From Hermetia illucens (lineage: Eukaryota; Arthropoda; Insecta; Diptera; Stratiomyidae), in assembly GCF_905115235.1 (NCBI RefSeq), contig NC_051851.1, positions 66,461,559 through 66,525,558 of the forward strand: a stretch of 64,000 bases of DNA, given 5' to 3'. Below are positions 34,255 through 46,165 of this stretch, one piece after another (within the stretch, counting starts at the first letter, position 1; each line of letters begins with the position of its first letter). Both the position numbers and the translations under genes were made by a program. The notes under the pieces were generated by a model that made no database searches, was not told the origin of the DNA, and saw only the letters and a program-made list of their open reading frames with translations.

Positions 34255-34650
34255 TCATGCTGATCGTGGAGTCTCCATTTTGGATGTGATCATGACGTGT
34301 TACGCAACACAGCATCTTTGTCTCCATTATCCCGAAACGCTATTAATTGTCTTTTACAGTCGACTAGCATTCGCAACCATAGGGGACGTGAGAAGCACGT
34401 TGGTGCGTCTATTACAAAGAACGCCAAGTTATCCAAGTTCCGCCGATGCATGAAGCAATTTCATAACACAGTTCTGATATCATTGATACAATATAATTAA
34501 ATCGTTCTGTTCTCGGGAGATCACTGCCACTGACAGGGATAATATCTATTTCATTGGTGTCGGTCGTCGAAATTCTATTTTAGTCCAAATCAGTCTGGGA
34601 CTGTGTTGCATAAGATCACCGTTTGACTTTGCCCAAGATCAATTTTTTTA
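34255..34650 (-). mobile_element. LINE-A fragment, part after the nested LINE-C
   Basis: Minus strand follows the LINE-A 3' half: GTCAGTGGCAGTGATCTCCC, TTATGAAATTGCTTCATGCA and METKMLCCVTRHDHIQNGD (compare METKMLRWTSDVTRLDHIRNED in the copy at 4590). It continues the fragment at 35346-36040, from which it is split by a LINE-C insertion. Confidence 0.8.
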
Positions 34651-34665
34651 TGAGACACTAGGAAA

Positions 34666-35336
34666 CCAACCAACAACATCAAACTGGTCAAACGGGAAGA
34701 ATAAAGATACGAGAATACAACTTTGAGACCGTTGACAATTTCTCCTGTCTAGGGTCGAAAATCACAACTGATAACAGCTACAATGAGGAAATCTGCGCAC
34801 GGTTGTTGTCAGTCAACAGAGCCTATTTCAGCTTACAAAAACTGTTCCGCTCGAAACGTCTCACCATAGGGTCAAAGCTCTTACTATACAAGACAATGAT
34901 CTTGCCAGTCCTCATGTATTCCTCGGAAACTTGGGTTCTTAGCAAGAAAAATTGCGAACTCTTGGCTGCGTTCGAGAGAAGAGGATGGACGATTCCGTAG
35001 TCTACACAATGACGCAATTTATGAGTGATACCATAACCGTCCGGTTGTGGATAAAATCCGGCTCAATAGGTTACGGTGGGCGGGTCACTTAATCCGTATG
35101 GATGAGGATGATCCCACCCGGAAAGTCTATAAGGGCAATATCTATGGTAGAAAAAGAAGACGAGGCAGACCCTGCCTAAAATGAAGCGATGGCGTAGGCC
35201 CAGACGCTAGACAGCTTTTAGGGATATCGAATTGGTGGACCTCGGCGCAAAACCGGGATGTCTGGAGTTCCTTATTAAGGCAGGCCTAGATCGGATACCG
35301 GTTGTTGCGCCGTTGATGATGATGATGATGATGATG
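34666..35336 (+). mobile_element. LINE-C insertion nested in LINE-A, 9-bp target duplication
   Basis: 671 bp, 5'-truncated, starting CCAACCAACAACATC and ending GTTGTTGCGCCGTTGATGATG with about seven GAT units. The flanks ACTAGGAAA (34657-34665) and ACTAGGAAA (35337-35345) are a perfect duplication of LINE-A sequence. The ORF at 34803-35000 holds LLLYKTMILPVLMYSSETW and then loses about 45 bp compared with other copies. Confidence 0.9.
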
Positions 35337-35345
35337 ACTAGGAAA

Positions 35346-36040
35346 ATATCATCGGCGTAGAGCAATGTATAGGGCGCTGGATCTCCGATGGAGTGTGACA
35401 GCGTCCATAACAAGAGCAAATAGGAATGACAAGACGGCGCTTCCTTCATGAATGCCAACAGAAACACGAAGCTGTTTCGTTATACCTGCCAGACTTAGAA
35501 CCTTACTCTTCAGATCACGATAGAGCAATTTAACCCACCGCACGAGTTGCGCTGGCACTAAGTTTTGCGTTTTGTGTGGCACACGGGCATCATTATCAAG
35601 ATCAATGTATGCAATGCAATGTAAATGGCACGATACTTCTCGCGGTATCTTCTATGTGAAGCGTGTATCTGAGCCAGTAGTCCTGCAGTTCTCGGGAAAC
35701 CCGGCTTTTGCGCCATTTTGACAATGTCGACGGTGCTAATTGAAGCGGAAAGTGAAAAATTTATTCCATTGAAATCTGTTCTAAATATTCCCGTCGGCGT
35801 CGGCTTTTGACAAATCGAAACAGATCTCTTTCACCGTCCCGAGCGTTCAGTTTATCATAAAAATCTCTGCAATGGGCCGCTCGGGTAACAGCGATGGCTT
35901 TTTCGGCCTTCTTGCAAGTTTTTCCGTCTATCGGAAAACAACGTTTCTGAAAGGATACATATGCTTGTATACGTAATATCTCTGCGAGAATCTTCCAAAA
36001 ATTTAAACAGTTTTCACTTTTTGAGAACATCTCAAGCAAT
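35346..36040 (-). mobile_element. LINE-A fragment, reverse transcriptase part
   Basis: Minus ORF 35349-35582 reads QLVRWVKLLYRDLKSKVLS, AGITKQLRVSVGIHEGSA, matching the catalytic-core region of LINE-A. Minus ORF 35761-36039 reads AIAVTRAAHCRDFYDKL, NARDGERDLFRFVKS and EYLEQIS, matching LINE-A residues about 410-490. The DNA between them contains the FLDLEKAFD part in decayed form. An older LINE-A copy. Confidence 0.8.
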
Positions 36041-36849
36041 CAGCTACCTAATGTTGTACTTATAGTACAAGAGGTCTCGATTGGGCACACACTGATGACA
36101 AAGTAGTGGGTCGAGGTGGAAGATATTCTGTGTATGTTAAGTTATCTTTTAAAAATGCTAGGTTTTCACTGACGTAGCAGAAAACCAAAACAAATCGCAT
36201 CCCAATGTGCCTTAATAGTGCACCGACCACAACTCAACTCATGATTTATCATCAAAGCACTAAGATCTAAGCGGAGTTGCGTTACAAAACTTGAAAACAC
36301 TTTGACTCTTCAGATCTCTTGGACATTGGAAACCAGAACTACTACTATACTATAATGGCCGAATTGATGAATGAAACATATTATCATACAAATATTATGT
36401 GCCATTGATCGCAAAATTTCACTTTCTTTGACTTTATTATCTTGTTTGTTTTCATATGCGTTATATTGTGAAACGAGTATCTTCAATATGAATATGATTG
36501 CCCTTGAAAATTTTATTTAAAAGTTTTTTCAAAACCAGAGAGGGGCTTTCCGAGATATAGAGTATGTAGAGTAGTATAACAATTGAAGGCAATTTTGTAT
36601 TTTCCAATCAATGATCATTTTATCTGTTTGCAATTTCAGAGATATAATTCAGTTTGTTTCTATGAAGTGGTTAGCCGACTGAGCTAAAATCAAAATCACG
36701 TCACTAAAGTTTCGAGTGTACAAAACAGTAACAGTGCTGACATAAAACTGTGTTGCTGCTAAACCGTGCTTGAAAATCTAAGTAGCCCAGCAGGTGAAAG
36801 TCACTCCCAGGTGGAGATGGATACATATGAATGTCTGTTATATGCTTAA

Positions 36850-37465
36850 GGGGTTCGCACACTGTAGAAATTTCAAAGAGCCGATCTTTTCTTTTTTTGC
36901 TGGAAAAATGCCCCAACATCTTAGGAATGATGTACTCAATGGAATCAGGTGGGGAAAAGACCTAAATACTTCTACGTTGAATTTCGGCGCAACCACTCCC
37001 GGTCCGATGTGAACATATTGAAAATTTGAAATGCATTTTTCTTTAAACAAGTTGGTCAAACTTATAACTGGAGCAAATCTTGACTTGAAATTTTAACTGT
37101 ATATTTGTAACTACATTCTGAATGGAAGTACACACGATTTTTGCGATACATTACATTTTGTTTTGATAGATAATTTTTGGACGATTTGTATTGAAAATTT
37201 TGATTTTTTTTAAGTCGTGTTTTAAAAAAGCTACATGTTACGTATTTGTTTAGCTATGTACATATATATAAAAAAAATTCACTGTAAATTAAAAATTGCA
37301 GGTCCAATTGGTTCCGCATAGAAAAGTAAACTTCGTCAAACTGTGTAGTTGCCACTTTCTTTTGCATTACTTTCAAATATTTATCCAGTTGATCATATTC
37401 CTTGCTCCGCTGAAAAATATCCCAAAATATGGTGATTTGTTAAGCCGCTAGAGTAGCCTAACCCC
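36850..37465. mobile_element. TTAA-flanked MITE (family 2), inside unit 2
   Basis: 616 bp flanked on both sides by TTAA (36846-36849 and 37466-37469). Ends are GGGGTTCGCACACTGTAG and, on the other strand, GGGGTTAGGCTACTCTAG, sharing the first six bases and several later ones. The corresponding site in unit 1 (near 29884) is uninterrupted (GCCTGAGTATA against GCTTAAG...TTAAGTATA). No ORF of note. TTAA target choice suggests mobilisation by a piggyBac-type transposase. Confidence 0.8.
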
Positions 37466-37578
37466 TTAAGTATATGTATATAGAGTTGTGAGTGTTTCCA
37501 AAGTTGATTCCGGTTTTGCTTGATTAAAAGTAGATCAACATTTTAACGCAGTTGGTGACCGTTGAAATAATTTTAACC

Positions 37579-37651
37579 GGGGATGTAGCTCAGATGGTAG
37601 AGCGCTCGCTTAGCATGTGAGAGGTACCGGGATCAATGCCCGGCATCTCCA
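37579..37651 (+). tRNA. tRNA-Ala (anticodon AGC), copy 6
   Basis: Identical to copies 3, 4 and 7. G3:U70 present, AGC anticodon, terminator T5 at 37663-37667. First tRNA of duplicated unit 2. Confidence 0.96.
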
Positions 37652-37876
37652 GGATATAATCCTTTTTACCGTTCTGTAGTTTGATAAGTCCTGTTATTGC
37701 TCTTAGCAAGACTTATGCTTCAGACAAGTTTTGTCTGCGCAGTGCCAACTTGTATATAGACAAGCGGTTGTAGATCAGTAATATCAATCAAATACGCATG
37801 CAACAATATATCTTTTGTGGATACTCAGATGATTTTTTGTTAGTTGTCTTTTGGAAACACATACCCGATTTCCGAC

Positions 37877-37949
37877 GGGGATGTAGCTCAGATGGTAGAG
37901 CGCTCGCTTAGCATGTGAGAGGTACCGGGATCAATGCCCGGCATCTCCA
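37877..37949 (+). tRNA. tRNA-Ala (anticodon AGC), copy 7
   Basis: Intact partner of the broken gene at 30286. Cloverleaf fully paired with G3:U70; T6 run shortly downstream (about 37961-37966). Its 5' context CCGAC is shared with the broken copy. Confidence 0.96.
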
Positions 37950-38259
37950 GTGTAACTAATTTTTTAAAACAAAATACTACAGAGATCCTTTAGTTAATGG
38001 CTCCAACGAAGAAATGATGAGCGCAGCGCTGTTACTGTATCTTAAACACTCTCGCCCTTTAACCATTATCACTCAATACACTCATTATCAAGATCGGTTA
38101 AGCAGCTCTGATTTAGCTGCATATTGGGCGGTGTTATGCACCTTCTAGGATGGGTACTCCTTTCAACTAAATTTAATTTTAAATTTTTGTTTTGAGTTTA
38201 ACTGCTCAACGCCCTTAACAGCTAGCGCACAGCTCTATGCAACACTGACCAGATCCAAA

Positions 38260-38720
38260 GAAATGAATAGCTATTATCAGAGCGAAATATGAATACCTAA
38301 AATGTTTCGTCCTACTTCGAGGTAAAATTTTTGAGGAATTTGAAGTTCACATCGGAGGCCAAGAGGGTTTCACCCTGTACCCGATATTATTTCTTCTCAC
38401 TATCGGTGAAGTTTTGCATGCTGTCTTCTCCTGAGGATGAGGAGAGCTCCAATCGACCATGACATCTTTGCTCCAAATTTTACGCTGACAACATCTGCTT
38501 AATCAGATTTATGGATTTTGGCCAAAAGGCTCCAGTTTAGGGAATGAAGCAAGCAGGGTCGGACTGAAAGTAAACATCAACAAAACTAAGGTTCTCAGCC
38601 AACGCGCTTGCATCGCGTCGTTTCTGCCGTTGCTGATACTGAAGGATTTTGCCTAAAATTTGAAATCTCAACAATAATCACAATTTGAGGCTGTTCCCAT
38701 TTGCTTTACTACTAGCTTCG
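38260..38720 (+). mobile_element. LINE reverse transcriptase scrap within and beyond unit 2
   Basis: Reads FEVHIGGQEGFTLYPILFLL near 38338-38400 (normally F.V..GVRQGC.LSP.LFL), then ASRVGLKVNINKTKVLSQRA near 38550-38610, the RT block after the YADD box. The YADD box itself is not readable. The 5' part matches 30560-30690. Confidence 0.55.
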
Positions 38721-38724
38721 AACC

Positions 38725-40100
38725 GTAGCACCGAGAAAGGCGACAAGTTGTCGACGAAATATATATATATATCTGCAAAGAAATAAAAACAATCTACTAA
38801 AGCGAAAAGAAACGGTTACGAATTTTTATTTTAACTAAAAAACCTCTCCTTTCATTACAAATTTAAAAATAAACAAATGGGAAAAATTCCCTTTTTGGTT
38901 AAAATTTTTCATTAATACTACTAGAATTCTTTACCAACAATCCTCCTTCTTCAGGCCCTCTGCCAAGTTGAGCTTTATGTGGCTCTTAGAATATATACGA
39001 GAAAAGGCAACGGAAGCTATGTTCTTGTCTCTTTAGACCTACATATATTCTTTTCAAATTAGAGAAATTTTTACTAGATTAATCACCACTAAATTAGATA
39101 AGTCATCGTTTCCGATGCTTGTGAAGTTCGACTGACAGATGCCACCACCGGTGTTCTCCGTGGCGCAGTAAGCCTTGATATTTGATTAGAAAAAATTGTA
39201 AAAAATAATTGAAGTTGACAGTCAGTTCACAACCGTTCAGGAGCTGCTCGCGTTTTCACCAAAACTTGCCGTATTCATTTATGTGTAATTTTACAGTTGA
39301 ATTATAACAAACCTTATCATTTTGAGAAAACAGAAATATAATTCGAAATACAAGAAAGAAATTTCATTTGTCATTCTTTAGAGGTAAATTCGTGCAGATC
39401 TAAAAATCTTTAAATCCAAACTAATTTCGGGAATCAGTAGCGAGTATTTGCCAGAAATAATTAAAAGTACTCAAGACATTCAAAAAGTCGTTGTAGAACC
39501 ACATAGCCGCTCCTTTTTAGAAAAAATGTTATTTTGCATATAAATCCTTATTTCGGGAGTTTCTTTCTGCCTTTATCAGGGCTTAGCTACCTACCTTATA
39601 TGCTAAATAAAATTTTTTTGCGGAAATGAGAAACTTTCACCCTTGAATATGTCTGAGCTACTGTTTTTCATCATAAAATAAGGGGAAGTTAGTAATAGTT
39701 TTGATTATCATGATATCATGATCATTAGTCTGCTTCTACTGTGGGGCTACAGAACGATGTCGATCGATCCTTGGCTTCTTCGTCTATTTAGTGCGCAATT
39801 AGGATGGCAGCAGGCAGAAGAAACTAAGAAGTGAATTAATAGAACAAATTAAATATACCATTCAGTGCTTCAAGAAATTCCCTAATAACCCCTATTATGA
39901 TGTACAGGTGTGAAACTTAGACGATGACAAAGATAAATTAATCGTTGCATCCCACAATTGATTTCTCAGACAAATACTTTGTCTTGAATAATACTCCATT
40001 GTACGAACTTTTCGATACCGACCTAAAAACTCTGAAACCTGCGATAGTTTGAACACATTCAACAAAAGTTGCAAACGGGAATATATGTAAATATGTATAT
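38725..40100. other. AT-rich intergenic DNA, no gene seen
   Basis: No coding or RNA feature. A perfect 16-bp palindrome, ATCATGATATCATGAT, lies at 39707-39722; without a known partner protein it is only noted. Confidence 0.5.
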
Positions 40101-40104
40101 TCAA

Positions 40105-40300
40105 AGGACAAGCAAAGGATAATAGTCCACGAAAAAAACGATGAGCGTGACGGGAAAGTAGATCTACGGCTTGTCAAATATAACAAACTAGAGGAAGTGG
40201 TCGAGGAATCAAGCTTATTGGAAGCAATGCCCCGAAAAGACAAGAGACCGAGTTCACCCATCGCGCCATCGAAGAAGAGGAAAAGGAAAGGATGTCATAT
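40105..40300 (+). other. Open reading stretch with basic tail, unknown
   Basis: One frame stays open from about 40105 to 40325: QRIIVHEKNDERDGK, VDLRLVKYNKLEEVVEESS, PRKDKRPSSPIAPSKKRKRK. The acidic helix-like part followed by a KKRKRK cluster looks like a real nuclear protein fragment or a LINE ORF1 start. No ATG, splice sites or neighbours confirm it. Confidence 0.25.
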
Positions 40301-40499
40301 GAACAGGTTGATTCGCAGGAATATGCAAAACTATTTCATAGTCTAATTTTGACATTGTTGTCCAGGAACATACTTATTACATCATTCAGCATAGTAATTC
40401 AATTTCATCCTGTCACGAAGCTGTTCAGTTTATTAACTGTCCAGAGAATTGCTGTTTGCTTGTTAGTTGCAGTAGTTACTATGCCCTTCAGCTTCTGCT

Positions 40500-41640
40500 T
40501 ATTTTAGCCGTTTGTGCATCTGTTTCGCCACTTCAACTACTGCATTCCGCGTGGTATCCGATTTCACCATATAACTAATCAGATTTTTCGCCGTTAAAGG
40601 GAACCCCAATTCATCCTCGAGGTTTCTCCTTGGGCGTTCGAATCTTGGGAAGACGAAGGAAACTTTGCATCTTCTGCCGCACCTATATATAGAATAATCT
40701 GGCGTTTCATCCAAACCGAACTTATGGAAATACTTTCTGTCCTCAATATGTGCGCTTAAGAATTGAGTCGAATTGTAACTCGTCTCGACATGGTCTCGTG
40801 TAGTTCACACCTTTATGTTCGGTATTAGCCTGTATATCCACCGACCATTCATCGCCTGGTCCGATGCTGTTTGCCACGCAGTCTATAACCTTATTCGCTT
40901 AGTTTGCTTGCTAAGGCACCCCTCCTGCTTGAGTCGAAAGTTACTTCCAGATATTTTAGCGATGGGTGGGGGCAAACGGTATGTAAGCCAGTGCAGATAT
41001 GAATGGTTTTTTATTTCCGCCGCTTCGTAAAAAATACCAACTCCGTGTTCTATTCGTTAAGCTTCAGCCCGAAGTCTTCAAACCAAGGCTCAATAGTACC
41101 TGTAGCCCCACTCGCATAAATTTCTACTTCAAGGAGATGAGATGTTACGACCACCCCAACCCACCCCACGACAACAGTATACTAAGGTACTGGGAGCCGT
41201 AGAACGCGATCATACATTATATTCCATAGCAAAAAAAACAAACCAGAACCCTGCGGAAATCTGGCCGTTATATCCTATATCTTCGATTCTTCATACGAAT
41301 CGTAAAGTAACTTCCGCTGCCGGAATTAGTTGAAGATTTGACTTAATATAATTTGATGCTTATGCCGCAACGAGCGCTTCGATGATGTAGGGATTTGAAT
41401 GCATTCTTGATATCAAGAGCCTATCGGCATACCTGGCTTCAGGATCAATATAAATTTTTGTAATTTCCACTCTGCGGGGAAAGATCCTTTGTTGGGGGTT
41501 CGATCAATACCGGAGGCTGCGTTATCTTGGACTCGTTTTGCTGCAAACAGAGTTAAGGCTGTGAGTACTGGATGGATATCTTCAGCACTTAGTGATATCG
41601 TAGCGAAAGTAATTTCTGGATATTAAAGAAACAGTGTTGG
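40500..41640 (-). mobile_element. R1-like LINE fragment
   Basis: Minus strand blocks: DNAASGIDRTPNK and GSFPAEWKLQKFILILKPG (about 41550-41430), ARFPQGSGLFFLLWNIMYDRVLRLPVP (near 41250-41170), and the C-terminal zinc region DETPDYSIYRCG, FPRFERPRRNLEDELGF, NAVVEVAKQMHKRL (40714-40502). These match R1-clade reverse transcriptase and tail. The YADD box and part of the thumb are missing, and frames change repeatedly. Confidence 0.7.
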
Positions 41641-41679
41641 AACGCCACCTTTTACCTTTTACTACCACCTCCTCATGGG

Positions 41680-42280
41680 TCAGAATCTGCCTTATGACAG
41701 AGTCGCTTGAAGCAATCGTTTCCTATCAGTCACACCCGATTCAATCGAAAACAGCTGAGCTTATTGTCACAAAATTTGGTGAGAGCATGTGGTCTGTAAA
41801 TCCCTTTACATATAGCAAGCATATAGGCGTCATTTTCCGTTGAATTTAAGGAGGGGCTCCCCATAAGAGCGAATGGTGGTTGTATTTGTTTTGCAGAATA
41901 TGGTCATGTGCTATATCATGGAGGTTAATACTTTTAGAAGCTGATCTTATTTCTGATATTCGGTGTCCAGGAAAATCTCGTTCTTAGAACTTATCCAACC
42001 GAAAAGTCTGAAAAAGTTTATAATGGTGCACCTATAAAAAATCTAGTCGTCCCATTACGATACCTTCTCAAATAAAATTAATAATAGCGTATTACCATAT
42101 TTTAGAAATTTCGACCAAACCCCCCCCCCCCTCCTGAAATTCAACTTAGAAGTATAAAGTATCATTATAAGTAATAATATAACATACAATTTTTGGAAAG
42201 TTTCAAAGAAATGCAACATTTTGTATTTCACTTGAAATTATCGCAATCTAAGATGTCATAGTGAACTTATATGAACGGCG
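41680..42280 (-). repeat. DR1 dispersed repeat, long minus copy with C12 run
   Basis: Minus strand shows AATTTCAGGAGG then a G12 run (plus strand C at 42120-42131), TAATACGCTATTATTAATTT, GACTTTTCGGTTGGATAAG, CATGACCATATTCTGC, GGGAGCCCCTCCTTAAATTC and CACCAAATTTTGTGACAATA. Same order as the copy at 31830. Confidence 0.7.
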
Positions 42281-42289
42281 GAGTTGGAT

Positions 42290-44330
42290 ATATCAAAGAA
42301 TATTTTGAAATTCTAGCTATATACGAATGGAAAAACGTGCTTAGGAAATTTCTTACACTTCATACCCGAAGCGTCCAGCTTCCAGTATTCCGACTTGTTT
42401 GAGGTTATTGCTAACTATCCCTCAGAGAGGACGAAAGGACTTTCTCACTGCGTATAGTAAGCTACCAATGTGAAAATAATGGAAAACCGCTCCTGTTTTT
42501 TATAGTGAAGAATAAACACACATTTGTATAGTTTCGGCGACTGTCAACCTTCCCAACATTAAACTTGATACGAAAACACCAGACCCTCTTCTCCAATTAC
42601 CTTCTACCCCACATTCAAGTTTTCTTCTTTATCACCTTAAACACCTGCCAACAAATAATCGTATCACCGCGTAATTCACTGCACAATAACTGGAGTATTT
42701 TAGTTAATTAGTAACCCTTAAACATTTGCGTGGTATATAAGGATATATATATATACATAAGTACGCTTGTATAACCTACACAAGTCAAATATCCAAAACC
42801 AAAGTTCCTCATCGAAGCACCCCTTGCCAAACAAAGCAGTCCTTGAAAATTGCACAATACGAGCATTTGCGTACGAATGTTGGCGAGCCCTTAAATGGTT
42901 TCCTTAGTCTAATTTATTACAGGAAAAAACAAGGTGGTGTGCAAACATGTCCTGTGAATGTATACTTACATAGGTACACAAATAAGATATATTCAAGGAT
43001 ATGAGTACTTGGGAGGCCTTTTCCAAGTATACAAGGATATATTATACATACTTTTTATGATACTGTGTTATTTACAGTCCTTGCATGTTGTTACAAGGAG
43101 AATAATTAATTTGCTTGGCGATTGAATAAGGGTGGAAAGCATTCACTGACAAGTGAGGTAGGCGGTTAATTGGCGAACACTGATAGAAATTAGCTGAAAA
43201 TATTTTGGGAGACAATTCGTATGTAATTAACTCAGAAAATTTGAATTTTTGATAAGTAAAACTGACATCATGTTGAGTTTTTCATGCACGAGTAATCCAA
43301 TCTAATGAGATTAGATTTATTAAATTATATAGGCCTATATATGTATATTCCAAAATATTCATACATGCTCTCAATAATTAAACCTCATAAGTCTGACTTG
43401 ATTCCTATGATTATCCTTTCAAATGCTGTTTAAAAGGATTATCACAGGAGCATTGAACTTGACAATGAAACTAAAGAGAAGCGAAAGGACACGCATCACG
43501 CAAAGTGGAGTCACGTAATGAAGCTATTTTCATTTGAACGTTGTTTTGCGCTTACACAATTACTATGTCAGTGGCCTTACCGACAGAGGCAGTCGAAGGT
43601 CGAAAAGTTATTTGCTCGAAGAAGTTTAGGGTTTTTCAGTAATTTACAAACTCATTACTTGGAAATTGATTAATGTTACATATATACTCCTTAGTTATCT
43701 CCCATTCAAATCAGAATGGTAATTTATAGCTTTTAATTAAAAGTATTTTCTACTTTCTGTTGGGGTAATTCTTTAGGAAAAAGTTTTCCACAACGATGAA
43801 TATATCATCAAACTCATTACCCTTTTACTGAAAAGGCCCCAAGGGTTCACGTTCAAAATAAATCTGTGATATTATTAATAAACAAAATTACTTTGAAACT
43901 TGTAAGGGTGGAAAGTATGTGAAATATTTTGCTTGGGAAAGTGGTTTTATTAATGGAATTATGTTTAGTAAAATTATATTTCTTAAACGCTAAAACAGGG
44001 GATATGCTATCTAGAATTCGACTTTTTGAATTTACCTCTTTTGTGAATTCCGAAAAAGATCAGTATTAAGAGGAGATATACAATTATACGAAAAAAGGAA
44101 CCCAACTTTTGAAATTGGTTTTTTTAACTAAAATAAACATTCAATTATTTTATAACTATACAGACTTGAAAATAATACATCGATTTGTGGAAAAACATTG
44201 TTCTAATATGAATAAAAACAAATTGGCGTACGCTCTCCCGATCCGTGGCCTTTGATCTGGACAAAATAAACCATTTCTTTTGAGTAGATCCATTGACACA
44301 CAAAATATTGGACTTCCACAACGGTACACC
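42290..44330. other. AT-rich intergenic DNA, no gene seen
   Basis: A minus-strand AACAAGTCGG module lies at about 42404-42350. Otherwise there is no supportable gene; the sequence is unusually AT-rich with few ORFs. Confidence 0.5.
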
Positions 44331-44339
44331 ACGGACAAC

Positions 44340-46165
44340 TAACTCAACACCTACCCCCTTGAAAACGTTTGTCACATTACTTTGGGCTGCCCTTCCGGCA
44401 ACAGGAGAAGAGAGGAGGAAGGGACTATTAGTTCAAGAACCTCCTGCCATCCAGACTCTTCACCGGTCGACCTCTACCTTTATGGTAACAAGGAAAACCC
44501 GAACCTAATACGCAACACATCTCCACCTGTCAACACTCCTTAGCCTCTCTCCGACCATATTATCTGGGGAGAGCTCCCCTGCGTTTAAATAAAGTTGTTG
44601 GCGGATCCCATCCCACCTTCTACAAGAAAAAATGTATGGCTGGCGTCGTCCACAACCTCATTGCAAAACACACAGCTTGGAGATGATGCCTTCCAAATCT
44701 TGTGTAGGTAAGACTAAAAACTTCGGTGGCCGTTTAGGGCTAGGCAAGGAAATTGTCAATGTAATCATGCTGTCGGTTCAGCCACGCACCTAAGTTGCCA
44801 ATGAGCCAGCCGTGCAGACCATCTACCTCTTTTCTTGTTTTCCACTCATTTAATGTACATTGCCATTTTTCACAAGCAACCATCTGCCTTGATTTTTCTC
44901 CGTTGCCCTTGTATATACCTTTACGCTTCTTAAAGAAAGGCAACAGGGATCGCCTCCACGATCTCCATCACCGCCGGTTCAAAGACAGTCCGATAAGAAG
45001 ACGCAAACCGCAAAGCGCCCCGTCGTTGTACTTGCGCAAGATGCATGAGTCCACTCCTCCACTACTTGACCATATATATTGCGCTGCACTCATTCGCGTC
45101 CCTGGATGTAGAACCCCCAATGTTTGCTATTGCCGTGTCCCCTGCAGAAGTGATTTACTCGAAAAAGCTCATTTTTGAGTCAAGGGTCAATCACGCGTAC
45201 TTAACCATGATTTTTCATTATCGACTCCGATCGATATGGGATGCATTGTCGGGATTCTCTTTTTAATCAGGATGACTACTTCGAACTTTTCCTAAGCAAG
45301 GTTGAAACATGAGCATCTAACACGTACCCGTCGCATCAATTTGTCAAGACTATTTCACGCCTATTCAACAGTGCGTTCGACAAAAAGTGCTGTAACATCA
45401 TCTGCATAATCGACCAGGTGCGACTCTTCTGGCATGTTGAGTCTTGCCACATTATCGTGATAAGCGGTCCAAAGATCGGGACCTAGAATAGATCCCTGCA
45501 CTACCCCGTCTAAAACAGCAGGGAGCGATTTCTCAAATAATCCCTCGACATCTGTAACAGATAACTCAGCACTTGGAATGTATTGTCTAATATGTCTAGA
45601 ATATCTTTCCGTCTTACGGAATTAGAAACATTTCTGACACCATGCGTGTGGATCCCCCTGGTCTGAAACCGAACTGCCTGATGAATAAATCTAGGACAGT
45701 ATATATCGCTTCACCGAGTGTACCCCTAATGAGTTTTTGAGCACTATCCTGGCCGTGTCATGCAAACAAAGTGGTCGGTATGTAGATAGCAGATCAGCTC
45801 GCCTTTTCCTTTGCTGATCAGCACAAGCCTCGTCACACCCACGACAACAGCGGAAAGGCCCTCCATCAGACAAGCGTTGAATGCGCCAACCAGAATGTGC
45901 CAATGTGCAGAAAATTGTAACCGTACAATACAGTACACTTGCTCGGCCTTGAGTAAACAAGTGCTCCGCAGAGCACTGATTTTTCGGGTTAACAGTTTAT
46001 AACCCCCGCAGGTCCCCATTCACCTGGCCAACTAGGTCCTGCCAGCAGCGAGCTTTGCTTCTATTTATCGCGCTGCGGAGTCTGCTTTTCGCTGTCATTG
46101 GGCTGCATAGCCCTTCCCGGTCGTTTGGGCGTTGTATCAAATGGCGGAGTTTGTGAGAACATCTG
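44340..46165 (-). mobile_element. R1-like LINE, 3' half
   Basis: Minus strand from about 46165: RLRSAINRSKARCWQDLV, TYRPLCLHDTARIV (near 45790-45750), IRQFGFRPGGSTRMV (45690-45640), DGVVQGSILGPDLW, HLVDYADDVTALFVERT (about 45430-45375), and the tail EKWQCTLNEWKTRKEVDGLHG, GNLGAWLNRQHDYIDNFLA (44880-44740). These are R1-clade RT and C-terminal blocks. Frame changes throughout; ends are approximate. Confidence 0.72.

Larger units (their letters stand above)
36070..38350 (+). repeat. Duplicated tRNA block, unit 2
   Basis: Partner of 29110-30690 with the same order: leader similarity, CCATTGATCGCAAA, tRNA, 225-bp spacer, tRNA, LINE scrap. It contains a 616-bp MITE (36850-37465) absent from unit 1, so that insertion came after the duplication. 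Both tRNA genes are intact here. Confidence 0.85.

Noticed and set aside
39707-39722. 16-bp palindrome as an operator or origin
   Set aside because: A single AT-rich palindrome with no partner site or neighbouring gene is expected by chance at this scale.
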